A stretch of DNA of 64,000 nucleotides from Ficedula albicollis (Eukaryota; Chordata; Aves; Passeriformes; Muscicapidae). Below the pieces are notes generated by a model, which was given only the letters and a program-made list of their open reading frames with translations, was not told the DNA's origin and did no database searches. The stretch is taken from NCBI RefSeq assembly GCF_000247815.1, contig NC_021684.1, positions 9,557,430-9,621,429 on the forward strand. Direction: 5' to 3'. This document shows positions 16,817 through 31,400 of the stretch, piece by piece (position 1 is the first letter of the stretch; each line of letters opens with the position of its first letter). A program made the translations under genes and the position numbers.

Positions 16817-17627
16817 TGGGAGAGCATGGCTGAGGTCAGGCCCTGCTTGTGCTCCCGCTCTGCCTCTCTTCCCTCTGGAAGAAGTGGTTTTGGAGGAGGC
16901 AGCTGGATCACAGCTCTTGGCGGTGGTGACATCTGGAGCCGTGTAGCAGAGCTGCCGGTAGCTGCTGAGGATTGATGTAGCTGGTAAAGGGATGGACACG
17001 GGCACCCCCGGCTGCCTCTCCCCTCCGCCAGCCCTGGGACTGTGCAGGGCCCCCCCAGCTGGTCCTGCTCGCCCTGATGTGTACTCGCTGCTGCCGTGCC
17101 CCCGCCTCCATCCTCAGCAATGCCATCCTGGCCGCACTGCAGCTGCGAGGGCAGGGGGCTGGAAAACGTGAAGAGGAGAAAAAGTTTCTCCATTGGCAAG
17201 AAGTGGCTGTTAGTCTTAGTTTTGTTCATGGTAAAACTAGTGCATTGCCTACTGTAAAGAAGCTTTGGACCCATTTATTTTCAGGTCTCTATTTTCGGGT
17301 ACATCCCTGTAAAGTCACTTCCTTGCAGCTCCCTGGCTCGGTGGGTGCTGGGGTGCTCGGTGTTCCCACATGCCGTGGGTCCTTGTGGCGGGGTGGGGTG
17401 GAGGCTGCGGTGACAAATCCCCTCGGAGAGCGTCGCAAGGTCAGGCGCCCGCCGGGAGCGGGAGCTGCCATCTTCTGCCATGGCTCCCCTCCTCTCCCAG
17501 CTGCAGAAGCCCTTCGTCTTGCCGAGAGCTACCCTGTACCCTGGTTGCACTTCTGGAAACGACGTACTCTGTCTCCTTTTTGTTGTTGTTTGTTTGTTCA
17601 GCACTATTTCTGGCTTTGAGAAATAAA
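16817..17627 (+). other. Possible long 3' UTR of H2A with AATAAA
   Basis: No protein gene is recognised. A canonical AATAAA at 17622-17627 follows a T-rich stretch and could serve a polyadenylated H2A mRNA, since no histone stem-loop is seen. This assignment is inference only. Confidence 0.3.
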
Positions 17628-20600
17628 GTGATGATGATATCTGTTAACTGTAACCCTTTATGGATTAATATTTCATTTGAAAGCCACTAGAGTTTGTATT
17701 AAAGCCCACTCCTGGCTAGTGCCATGTACATTTCCTGGCTGCGTGGCTGATGTGGAGCATGGGGGCAGGATGGCTGTCCCGTGACCCCTGGATAGGTGAT
17801 GCAGAGACAGCTCTCCTGCTGCCCAGCGCAGCCGCTTCTGTGAGGCCGATAGTTGTGTGCATGCAGCAGTGCCGAGGCAATCCGACCTAGACCTTCATCA
17901 CACGTTTTTTAAGTAAAACAGAGTATCTTCTATTTATGTGCTGTAAGTAGCATGTGTTCAACCTATTGAATCAGCTGTTAATCTTGTGGATGAAGTAATT
18001 TACCCTGGATCTGAGTTTAATGTTATCTAGAGTAGATGAACCTGGATGCTTTGTCAGCTGGCTTTGTGCAGGGGTTTTTCATTCTGGTATGGGGGAGCAG
18101 TGTGTTCAGTGGTGTCAGTGCTGATGGGGGTGTGGAGATGTCCTACAATTCCCCTGGGGTATCCTGACCTCGGTGGGTGGGGACAGCAGGGCACAGCCCC
18201 ACTGCAGCAGCACAGACCCCCTGGGATCTCTGCCTCCTGCACAGGGGCTGTTACCATCAGCGAGGTGGGGATGAGCAGCTTCCTTTCTGCTGCCCAGTGT
18301 GGTGGTCAGTGTGTGTATCCTAGTGTCTTGTTCTCCCTCTCTTGTTTTCTTCAGGACCAGCATTCTGTAAACCTGAGAGTGCTTTGTATTTCTTAGAAAA
18401 ATGCAGAACTTGTGATTCTGAAAAGAATGGTGCAAACCTGATACCTGATTAAACTGGTTCCCTGTTGAATGCTCTTAAATGTGCTGTGTCGTGTCACCTC
18501 ACCAAACTCACGGAATCTGGCAGGCTCTCTGGTGTCTGGGCTGTGTGTTCTCCAGGGGAAAGGATGAGTAAAACACCAGACAGGACCACTGCTAGACTGT
18601 GTGTTTGCCCTTCACTCAGAGAGTCTTTCCCTACCCTGGGAGCAGATAATACTGTTGTCTGTTCTTTTCCCCTCTCTGGGAATGCCACACTGCCTGCTTG
18701 CTCTGTCACGGGTGCCAGGAAGCTTCAGCTGCTCCTGGAGGAGAAGTGAGGCTGGACCCAGTGCTGAAGGTGCTCCATGGGCACTCCTGGAGAAGTGATG
18801 CTGGACCCAGTGCTGAAGGTGCTCCATGGGCTGCTCCAAGAGCCTTTGGGTGACCTTGCAGGCAAGCGAGAGAGATGAGAAAAGTGATCCTGAAGGGAAG
18901 GAAAGAACTTGGAGATGGCAAGGCTGTTTGTTCCTTTCATGCCTTCTCCTTTGTTGGCCATTCCCAGATGGCCTGGGATGAACTGGAGGCTACTTACAAA
19001 CCAGTATTGCACCCTGTTTGGGTTTTAGGGGGGAAGGGTTGTGGGAAGCTTGGGTGACTCCCCGTGGTGTTAGGCTGGGTGCTGGTTGGTGTGTGCAGGG
19101 CTGTAGGAGGTGTGGGTCCCGGCTGGGGTGCTGGTCCCTGTAGGGCAGTGTGGGCTCCTGCCCGGGAGCTTGCAGCCACCCTGGATGTTGTGTGGCTCTG
19201 CTGAGGCTGGTGGGGTGGTGAGAGTGCTGTGACTGGGTGCTGGTGGCACACAGTGCTCTTGACACTGAGCTCCAGCTGGGTTCTGAACTTCCTCTGCTGG
19301 ATGTGACAGACCAGCTGGAAAAGCTGGGATGTTGCAAGCCAGACCGAAGGAAATCCTGTCTGTCACAGCAAGCATTGCTGAAGTGCTTGCCCTTTATCAC
19401 CTCATAAACTTCTGAACGTTGTTGTGACCAAGAGATTTGGAAGTCTTGGTCTTCATTATAAAGCTGGAATAAATGTGGTCACTGTCAAGCCTGCAGCTTC
19501 AGGGACAGGTCTTGTGTTTCTAGAGGGGTGTTACTGGTCCTGACTCTTCTGAATGCTTCATAGCACCAGAAGGACCTGGCTGTGAAGGACCCGGCTGAGC
19601 AGAGCCTTCCCCAGAGGTCAAGTGAGCCTGGAAGGATCTCTTGGTCTGTGCTTCCCTTAAGGACAGGGCTGGCAGGCTGCAGGATTGTTCCCTTGCCTCT
19701 TGGGTGCCTGAAGATGAGATGAGCACAGACCTGGAGCTGAAGGCTGCCTGCTGTGGGAGGCTGCTGTGCATCTCACCACGTGCAGCAGAGTCTCTGCCAG
19801 CTGTGTCCCTCAGCTCTGGCAGTTTGATGAGATGAGTCACTGGCTTTTGAAAGTCCCCAGGGCTTGGCTTTCTCTCCAGAGCCTGGTCCTGTCTGGCAGC
19901 ACCCAAGGGAGCTCACTCAGGGATGCCCCAGCATCATGGCTCCTGGCAGGCTCAGCTCCAGCTGGATTGGCACAGTGTGTCACCCAAAGCTGCTTTGCCT
20001 GTGCTGGGCAGCTGGAGGGTCACTGCCTTCCCTCTGCTTTTATCTGCCCGCAGGAATCTGCCTGGAGAGGTGGTTACAGTTTGCCCTGCAGATGAGCACC
20101 TAGGAGGGCTGAGCCCCGAGATGGGCTTGGTTTAACCTCCCCTCCTGGGAGCAGGGGGGCCCGTCTGACACTGCCCCCTGTGTCCCAGCCCTTGGTGAGG
20201 GCATCCCCTGTGGTCCTCCCGAAGCTGCAGTATCAGCTATTGACTAAAAACACAACTGCAGGGCAGTGCCAGAATGCAGCACATCTCCCAGGCTTGGTGT
20301 GGGGCGGCAGAGTGTGACTGCTTCTTCTAAATACAGACCTGGAGGGAGGCTGCAGCCTCCTGTAGCAGACCAGTGCTACATGCTTCCAGGAGCATGCCTG
20401 GCTCCTCTTGCTGGATGTAGCAAAATTATGTTTCTTCGGGGTGTAAAACTTGCTTCCCTTCTCCTTGCTTGTTCTCCAGGGGACAAAGGGATAAAGCAGC
20501 GGCTCCAGGCGGCTGGGGCCCTGGAGGAAGGGGCTGTTCCTTTCCCAGGAATGCTGAAAGGCCCTGCCATTGCCTGGTGCGACTGTCCCTAGGCCCCCTG

Positions 20601-20800
20601 GCTGCTGTCCCTGTCACCTCCTCCTGGGAGCTGTTGGGTACGTGCCTGATCCGTGCTGTGCGCCCTAGGCACAGAGAGCAGGTGGATGCTCCAGCACAGC
20701 AGCTCGGCATGGCTGGAGCAGCCCTCCGGCACTGCTGCTGCTGAAACTCTGCGGGCCTGGGGGCGGCAGTGGGGCAGGGCCCTGCTGTGGGGCTGAGTCG
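17628..20800. other. Intergenic region, nothing recognised
   Basis: No coding exon with homology could be recognised on either strand. It holds an isolated AATAAA at 19468-19473, a 52-bp imperfect direct repeat at 18732-18831 and increasing GC toward 20.8 kb. An unannotated non-coding transcript cannot be excluded. Confidence 0.4.
18732..18831. repeat. 52-bp imperfect tandem duplication
   Basis: CTCCTGG at 18732 and 18784 begins two copies sharing GCTGGACCCAGTGCTGAAGG and the GTGCTCCATGGG that follows. The copies differ by small indels. Confidence 0.85.
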
Positions 20801-21332
20801 GGGTGATGGCAGCGCTGTCAGGGCTCCCCCCCAGCCGGCCTGGGCGGTACCGTGCAGCTCCGCCTGCCCTCCGTGCCGCACTTCCATCCCTGCTGCTGGA
20901 GCCGGGCTGCCAGCTCTCGTCCCCTCTGTCCGCAGCCCGGCACGCTGCGGGTCCCCGGGCACGGAGGGCGGCGAGCGGAGCTCATCACTCGCCCGCGCTC
21001 CCTCGGCAGCAGGCAGAACAAGATGGCCCAGATCCCTGTCGGGATTTACGCAACCTCGCCGGGTGCGCTATAAATAGCGAGCGCCGGGGGGGCTCCGGCT
21101 CTGCCCCCGCTGCCCGCGGGGCGCGGAGAGCGCTCCCGGCCGGAGGCGGCTCGGGGTGTGCCCGGGAGCTGCCCCTGCCCAGCCCAGGGGCTGCAGGGAC
21201 CCGACAGCGCCGGGGGCGGGGGCTGCGCTGCGGGATCCTCCGGGGCACCCCCGCCCCACTGCTCCAGCTCAGCCGGGCGCAGCTGCGCAAGCAGCGCGCT
21301 CCTCCCTTGCCTGCATGGCCAGGGACCCTCCT
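20800..21332 (+). promoter_or_regulatory. CpG island with TATA box; orphan promoter
   Basis: GC- and CpG-rich sequence contains GCTATAAATAGCG at 21065-21077, a near-perfect TATA box. About 250 bp further on, an ATG in fair context (21315, reading MARDPPG) leads directly into a G run, so any coding sequence is hidden. The TATA element is partly palindromic and could also serve the minus strand. No gene can be named. Confidence 0.45.
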
Positions 21333-22677
<1,345 letters not shown>

Positions 22678-22957
22678 CTACAGGCGGGGAGGGGCATGGC
22701 CGAAAACAAAAGGGCGCGATCGGGGAAAAGCTGCAGAGCGGGATGGGGGGAGGAGGGGGTGGAAAAAAATAAGGCGGCAGAGAAGGAGAAGGGGGGGCTG
22801 GGGCAGCCGCAGCCCCGCTCACCGCGCACGGCGGTGGCTGCGGAGGCGAGTCAGCAACACAAAGACAAAGCGGGTCCCCTGGGGTCTGTCCTCAGAGCAG
22901 TCTGTGCCGCGGGGCTCTCAGTCCGGGGGGCGGCGGGAGGCTCCCTGCGCCTCAAGC

Positions 22958-23614
22958 TCATGCCTTCCGGCTCTTGAGCGCCTTGGGCTTTGCCGACTTC
23001 TTCACCTTCTTGCCCCCGGGGGACGCGGCTCCCTTCTTGGTGGCCTTCTTGGCTTTGCCCTTGTCCTTCTTCGCCGCCCCACCGCCGGCTCCCTTCTTGT
23101 GCGATTTCTTCTCGGGCTTCTTGCTTTTGGCCGCCGGCTTCTCCGCCCGGCGGGTCGAGGAGACCGTCGCCTTCTTGAGGGACTTGTGGGCGCTGTTGCC
23201 CGCGCCCCCCTCGCCGCCGCCTTCCAGCTTCTTCTTGTTGAGCTTGAAGGAGCCGTTGGCGCCGGTGCCCTTGACCTGGAGCAGCGTGTCGTTCTGTACC
23301 AGCGCCTTGATTGAGTACTTCAAGTAAGTCCTGCCGTTCTGCTGGTCGAACCAGGCCACTTTCTTGGCCTCGTTATAGATCTTGGCCAGCGAGGAGCCAT
23401 TGCGCTCGCCCAGCTTGCGGATCGTCTCCACCACTAGCTGGCTATATTTGCCCGGCTGGTTCTTCTTCTTGTTGTTCTTCCTTTTCTTCGATGGCGACAG
23501 CGAGGCGCCGCCGCCTCCTTTCGCCTTCTTAGCAGCCGCTTTCTTCTCCGGGGAGAGCGGCGCCTCCTCCGCCTCGCCCAGGGGCAGATCGGTTTCCTCT
23601 AGCTCTGCCGCCAT
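22958..23614 (-). CDS. H1-10: Linker histone H1-10 (H1X)
   Basis: An intronless, complete gene of 218 residues, close to the family's usual length. The N tail ([18 protein letters not shown]) leads into [20 protein letters not shown]. The winged-helix globular domain spans about residues 54-130, with [39 protein letters not shown] and [19 protein letters not shown]. These are signatures of the replication-independent H1X subtype rather than H1.0 or the clustered H1s. The C-terminal tail is rich in Lys, Ala and Gly and ends KALKSRKA. It binds linker DNA at the nucleosome dyad. The start codon has a good Kozak context (GCCGCC before ATG... on the minus strand GGCAGAG). The promoter begins only 32 bp upstream at a G run and so is not readable. 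No AATAAA is visible between the stop and the downstream G run. Confidence 0.97.
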   Translation of the reverse strand: MAAELEETDLPLGEAEEAPLSPEKKAAAKKAKGGGGASLSPSKKRKNNKKKNQPGKYSQLVVETIRKLGERNGSSLAKIYNEAKKVAWFDQQNGRTYLKYSIKALVQNDTLLQVKGTGANGSFKLNKKKLEGGGEGGAGNSAHKSLKKATVSSTRRAEKPAAKSKKPEKKSHKKGAGGGAAKKDKGKAKKATKKGAASPGGKKVKKSAKPKALKSRKA

Positions 23615-23645
23615 GGTGCGGGGAGTCGCGGGCCGCGGGCCGGAG

Positions 23646-24600
<955 letters not shown>

Positions 24601-24607
24601 CCGGCTG

Positions 24608-25686
24608 TGCACACACCCCTACACACGCGCACACAGACATGCACACACACACATGCACACACCCCTACACACGCACACACACACACATGCACACACCCCT
24701 ACACACACGCACACACACACACATGCACACACCCCTACACACACGCACACACACACACATGCACACACCCCTACACACACGCACACACACACACATGCAC
24801 ACACCCCTACACACACGCACACACACACACATGCACACACCCCTACACACACGCACACACACACACATGCACACACCCCTACACACACGCACACAGACAT
24901 GCACACACATGCACACACCCCTACACACGCACACACACACACACACACACGCACACACCCTTACACACGCGCACTCACACACACACACACACACGCACAC
25001 ACCCCTTTACACACGCGCACTCACACACACACACACACACGCACACACCCCTACACACGCACACACACACACATGCACACACCCCTACACACACGCACAC
25101 ACGCACATGCACACACACACATGCACACACCCCTACACACACGCACACACGCACATGCACACACACACATGCACACACCCCTACACACACGCACACACGC
25201 ACATGCACACACACACATGCACACACCCCTACACACACGCACACACGCACATGCACACACACACATGCACACACCCCTACACACACGCACACACGCACAT
25301 GCACACACACACATGCACACACCCCTACACACACGCACACACGCACATGCACACACACACATGCACACACCCCTACACACACGCACACACGCACATGCAC
25401 ACACACACATGCACACACCCCTACACACACGCACACACGCACATGCACACACACACATGCACACACCCCTACACACACGCACACACGCACATGCACACAC
25501 ACACATGCACACACCCCTACACACACGCACACACGCACATGCACACACACACATGCACACACCCCTACACACACGCACACACGCACATGCACACACACAC
25601 ATGCACACACCCCTACACACACGCACATGCACACACACACATGCACACACCCCTACACACACTCACACACACATGCACACACACCT

Positions 25687-25717
<31 letters not shown>

Positions 25718-25795
25718 CACACACACGCACACACACACACCCCTACACACGCGCACACACACATGCATACGCACATACATGCACACACAGACGCG
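24608..25795. repeat. CA-type minisatellite with 36-bp then 48-bp units
   Basis: An alternating purine-pyrimidine tract is interrupted regularly by CCCCT. CCCCT spacing is 36 bp from 24696 to about 24876. It is irregular to 25082, then exactly 48 bp for twelve steps' worth of starts (25082, 25130, 25178 and so on to 25610). Units contain ACACACG, ACATGCAC and CACACACACA. Open frames through it (His-Thr repeats, Cys-Val repeats) are by-products of the repeat. Confidence 0.97.
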
Positions 25796-25976
25796 GTCAC
25801 ACCCGCACCCATGCCGCACCCCGCCCCTGCCCGCGCACGCCGAGCCCGCACAGCCCCGCCGCCTTCCCTTTCTCCTCCTCCCCCTCTCCCCATCCCCCGA
25901 CTCTCTCCGCCATTTCCCTCGCCCAGCCCCCGCCGCCGGAGGGACGAGTCCCGACTGCTTGGGGTCCGTGGGGCAG

Positions 25977-26018
25977 CAGGATCCCAGCAGGATCCCAGCA
26001 GGATCCCAGCAGGATCCA
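25977..26018. repeat. Short tandem repeat of CAGGATCC(C)AG
   Basis: Four near-perfect copies of a ~11-bp unit (CAGGATCCCAG) run in tandem. They lie in GC-rich sequence after the CA-type minisatellite. Confidence 0.9.
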
Positions 26019-26740
26019 GCCCCATCCCGAACCAGGCGGGGTGCCCTGTCCCGCCCCGAGCAGAGAGCCCCCAGAGCAGCGGCGTTCTGCCCCCGTGCAG
26101 CCGTGCCCCCGCACCCCTGTGATGGGCTCTGCAGCCCCAGGGATCCCCCATCGGGACCCCCCGGAGCTCCGGGAGCACGGAGCACCCACCCTGGGACACG
26201 GCACCCAGCGGGGCTGCACGATGGGTGCGTGTGTGCAACACGCAGACACGCACCTGTACGCGTGTAAAGGTAACGCTGTGTCCCGCGGGGAGCTTCCAGC
26301 TACACAGTGTGGTTGGTATGTATGCTGTGTCTATTACAGATGTGTGATATCTAATAGATGTGTGATGTCTAATAGTTGTTATTGAATCTAATAGCTACAT
26401 GTGAATTAAAAATTAGTGCATGCATACACGTAAAGACCTAGCTGTATATTTTAAAATACTGACATAAACATACGAAATTTGAAGAACAGTACGTGTAGGT
26501 GGGTGGATGTGCGAGCAGGGCTGGGCAGTGAGAGCACTGGTCTCACCCCGGCTGTGTGGCTGGGATCCAGCACCAATCCCCAGGGCTGTCGGTGAGAGCT
26601 CCTCTCCCTCCCCTCCAAAGGCAGGGTAGGGAATGGAACACACACGTGGAAATAAATGCAGGTATATGTGAATAGAATGTGTGGGGGAGGCTGCTTGTGT
26701 GTGTGAGAGAGGAACACAGAGAATGGGAGAAAAAAGCCCC

Positions 26741-27308
26741 AACACACACAGACACACACACACACAGACAGAGACACACAGACAGACAGACACACAGACA
26801 CACACACAGACACACAGACAGACAGACACACAGACACACACACAGACACACAGACAGACAGACACACAGACACACACACAGACACACAGACAGACAGACA
26901 CACAGACACACACACAGACACACAGACAGACAGACACACAGACACACACACAGACACACAGACAGACAGACACACAGACACACACACAGACACACAGACA
27001 GACAGACACACAGACACACACACAGACACACAGACAGACAGACACACAGACACACACACAGACACACAGACAGACAGACACACAGACACACACACAGACA
27101 CACAGACAGACAGACACACAGACACACACACAGACACACAGACAGACAGACACACAGACACACACACAGACACACAGACAGACAGACACACAGACACACA
27201 CACAGACACACAGACAGACAGACACACAGACACACACACAGACACACAGACAGACAGACAGACACACAGACACACACAGACACACAGACAGACACACACA
27301 CACACACA
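26741..27308. repeat. 36-bp CAGA/CACA minisatellite
   Basis: The marker GACAGACAGACAC recurs every 36 bp (26781, 26817 and onward) for about 13 copies with very little divergence. CAGA and CACA blocks alternate. The low divergence implies recent expansion or homogenisation. Confidence 0.97.
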
Positions 27309-28781
27309 TTCTGTACCCATATGATCATATACATGTTATATATACATATATGGACACAGCAAGTCTCGTTCACACGCGTCTCTCATATACATGCATACAT
27401 ACATACATACATACATATCTGCAGAGAGAGTGTGAGGTTCACAGGCAGTTCTCTCTTGCTATATATACACACATATTGGCATATATAGAAACGGGGAATG
27501 AGAGTGTGAGTGTGCTCTTCAAGCATTCTCACATATATGCATAATGTATGCAATATATATTGATATAGGGGTAAGCTCTCACACACTTTTCTCCTGACCT
27601 CTCTGTATGTACTATTCTCTCTCACTATATACATCCATAGAGACTATGTCCATGTCATAGAGACACAGACACAGAATTAGAGCTGTTCACTCACATTATT
27701 CTCTCTTGCTGTCTATAGATACATGTGCGCATATACTTGAGGAAAAAAGCAAGATCTGTTGTCTCACACACACATTTTCTATCACTCACTCTCTCTCCCT
27801 GCCCTATATAATTGTATAATCTCTGTATAATTCCTTCTCTGTATGTGATACATGATAGAGAGCAAGTGTTCACTCATAATTATCTATATATGAATTTATA
27901 CAAATTCAATTAGAACATTGCTTATACATACTGTTCTCTGTTCATATATATGCACATATGCCTATATGCTGAGCTGTTTTCACACATGGCAGTCCTTTCT
28001 GTTCCTGTATAGATACATATATATGCATATATACATATGTATTCTTATATACATAGTTGTTCACACATAATTCTAACAGAACATACAGAGTTAGGGAGAG
28101 CTGTTCACACAAACACTTGTCTTGCTATATATACATGTGTATACAGAGTGGGGAGAGAGCTGTTCACACGTAATTTGCTCACTACATGGGTATACATACA
28201 TTTATTTAGGGAGAAAGCTGTGACATATATATACACTCTTCTGTATGTAGAGAGAGCCTGTTCTCTCACGTCATTCTCCACATATTTATACATACATGTG
28301 TAATTAGGGAGACAGCTGTTTGCACACGCACAGTTCTCGTTATATATAAATAAGTGCGCACACACACAAAGGTCTTCACACAGCAATAGTCTGTGAATAG
28401 TTCACACTAACAATAGCCTCTGTTCACACATATCCTCTCTCTTCCCATATCTATATATTTAGACATATACGAATAACAAAATGAGTGAGACCAATTCATG
28501 CATACAAACACAGTTTCCATGACTCTCTCTTTTCACCCCCCCTCCATCTATACTCTCTGGAATGCATAAATATATGCATATCCATGTATATATGCTGATA
28601 TATTCTCTGTCCACATGTACACACATGAGTAGAGATGGAGCCATTCTCTCACACAGTACTCCCTCTCGCCTTATACATGAGTATATAGATGCATATATAC
28701 ACATATATACAGGTTGTTCATGCACAGCTCTCACTATATACACATACATAGTTAAAGCTATTTTCTCTGCATCATACGTGT
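27309..28781. repeat. Degenerate ~58-bp tandem array (GAGAGCTGTTCACAC ... TATATACAT)
   Basis: The sequence looks unique at first, but a head motif (GGGAGAGAGCTGTTCACAC) and a tail motif (CTCTTGCTATATATACAT) alternate. The head CTG occurs at 28101, 28160, 28218, 28258 and 28316, spacing mostly 58-59 bp. More diverged heads occur near 27683, 27750, 27865, 27970, 28057, 28635 and 28710. A late copy appears near 30385. It is an old decayed minisatellite and no gene is seen in it. Confidence 0.75.
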
Positions 28782-30200
<1,419 letters not shown>

Positions 30201-31400
30201 CCATATATGTATGTACGTGTATACTCTCCAAGTGTTCACGCTAACACAATAATTTTGCTGTATATCCACATACATATGAATACGTTATACATGTATACAT
30301 TATAATACATGTGTATATACATATATAACACTGTATCCTTGAAAACACACAATGCCCTTTCCCTCCCTGCATGCACACGTATGTACAGCGAGGTTGTGAG
30401 CTGCTCAGTCTTTCTCTTGCTACACACACACACACACATATGTTCATGTACACAAATATGAAGCACACATGCACGTTCACACACAGAGCACTCCCCATAT
30501 CTCCAGCCACACACACTTTATTTAAACATTTACTTATATATGTAACTAATTGTGCATGTGTCTATTTTCTACCATCCTTCCCATCTTTTCCTTTTTCCCC
30601 CAAGAGGGAGAGAAAGACCTACACAGAGCATGGTAAAAATAACCCCATTACATCCCTCCCCCTGTGAAAATGCCTGTGGGGTATCTGTGTGGCTGTGGTC
30701 TCTCCCACCCTCTCTCCTGCCCCATATATAATATCTGGGATGCATATACAGTGCGTGTGTGCATGTACTGATCTGGACATACATTCTCTGTCTGCATGCA
30801 TGTGTGTGTGGGGAGCAAGCACAAGGGAGCCAGTCATTCCCCCTCCCAGCTCACACACAAATGTTCTCGTATTCACCTCTACATCCAATTTATTTAGATA
30901 TTTATTTACGTGTTTGTATTTTCTTTAATTTTCTTTCTGTCTCCCTCCCCCTCCTCTCTTTCTCAAAGAAATATAAAAATATCTGCAGAGAGCTGCATGT
31001 AAATGACCCTTTTATATAAAAAACAAACAAATAAAGAAATAATATACAACTATATAAAAATATTTAAAAATGTATAAAATAAACACAGAGAAGTATATAA
31101 ATACTAAGAAAAATCTCTGTGTTTAGACAAAGAGGAAAAACCCACACCCATAAAAATGCAAGCATATGAGTATAAAATAATTTTAAATGTGTCTGAATGT
31201 GTGTGATCATTTCTATCTCTCCATGTATGGGGGCAGTAACTAATACACAGACATACCTTTGTATATGTGTATATCCATGTAATTAATAATTAAATGTTCT
31301 TATATAATACATAAATAAAGTACATATGGGTGTAGCCATATCTATGTGTGAGATTTTTTTTTTCTCCTTCTTTGAGTATATTTATGCCTATTAAGGAATA
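30201..31400. other. AT-rich, CA/TA-rich spacer
   Basis: Short CA, TA and ATAAATA stretches are mixed with decayed copies of the neighbouring array. From 31010 to 31340 it is very AT-rich with several AATAAA strings that have no associated gene. No coding region is recognised. Confidence 0.6.

Noticed and set aside
24608..25660. CRISPR-like array
   Set aside because: There are no unique spacers; whole units repeat, and the DNA is avian.
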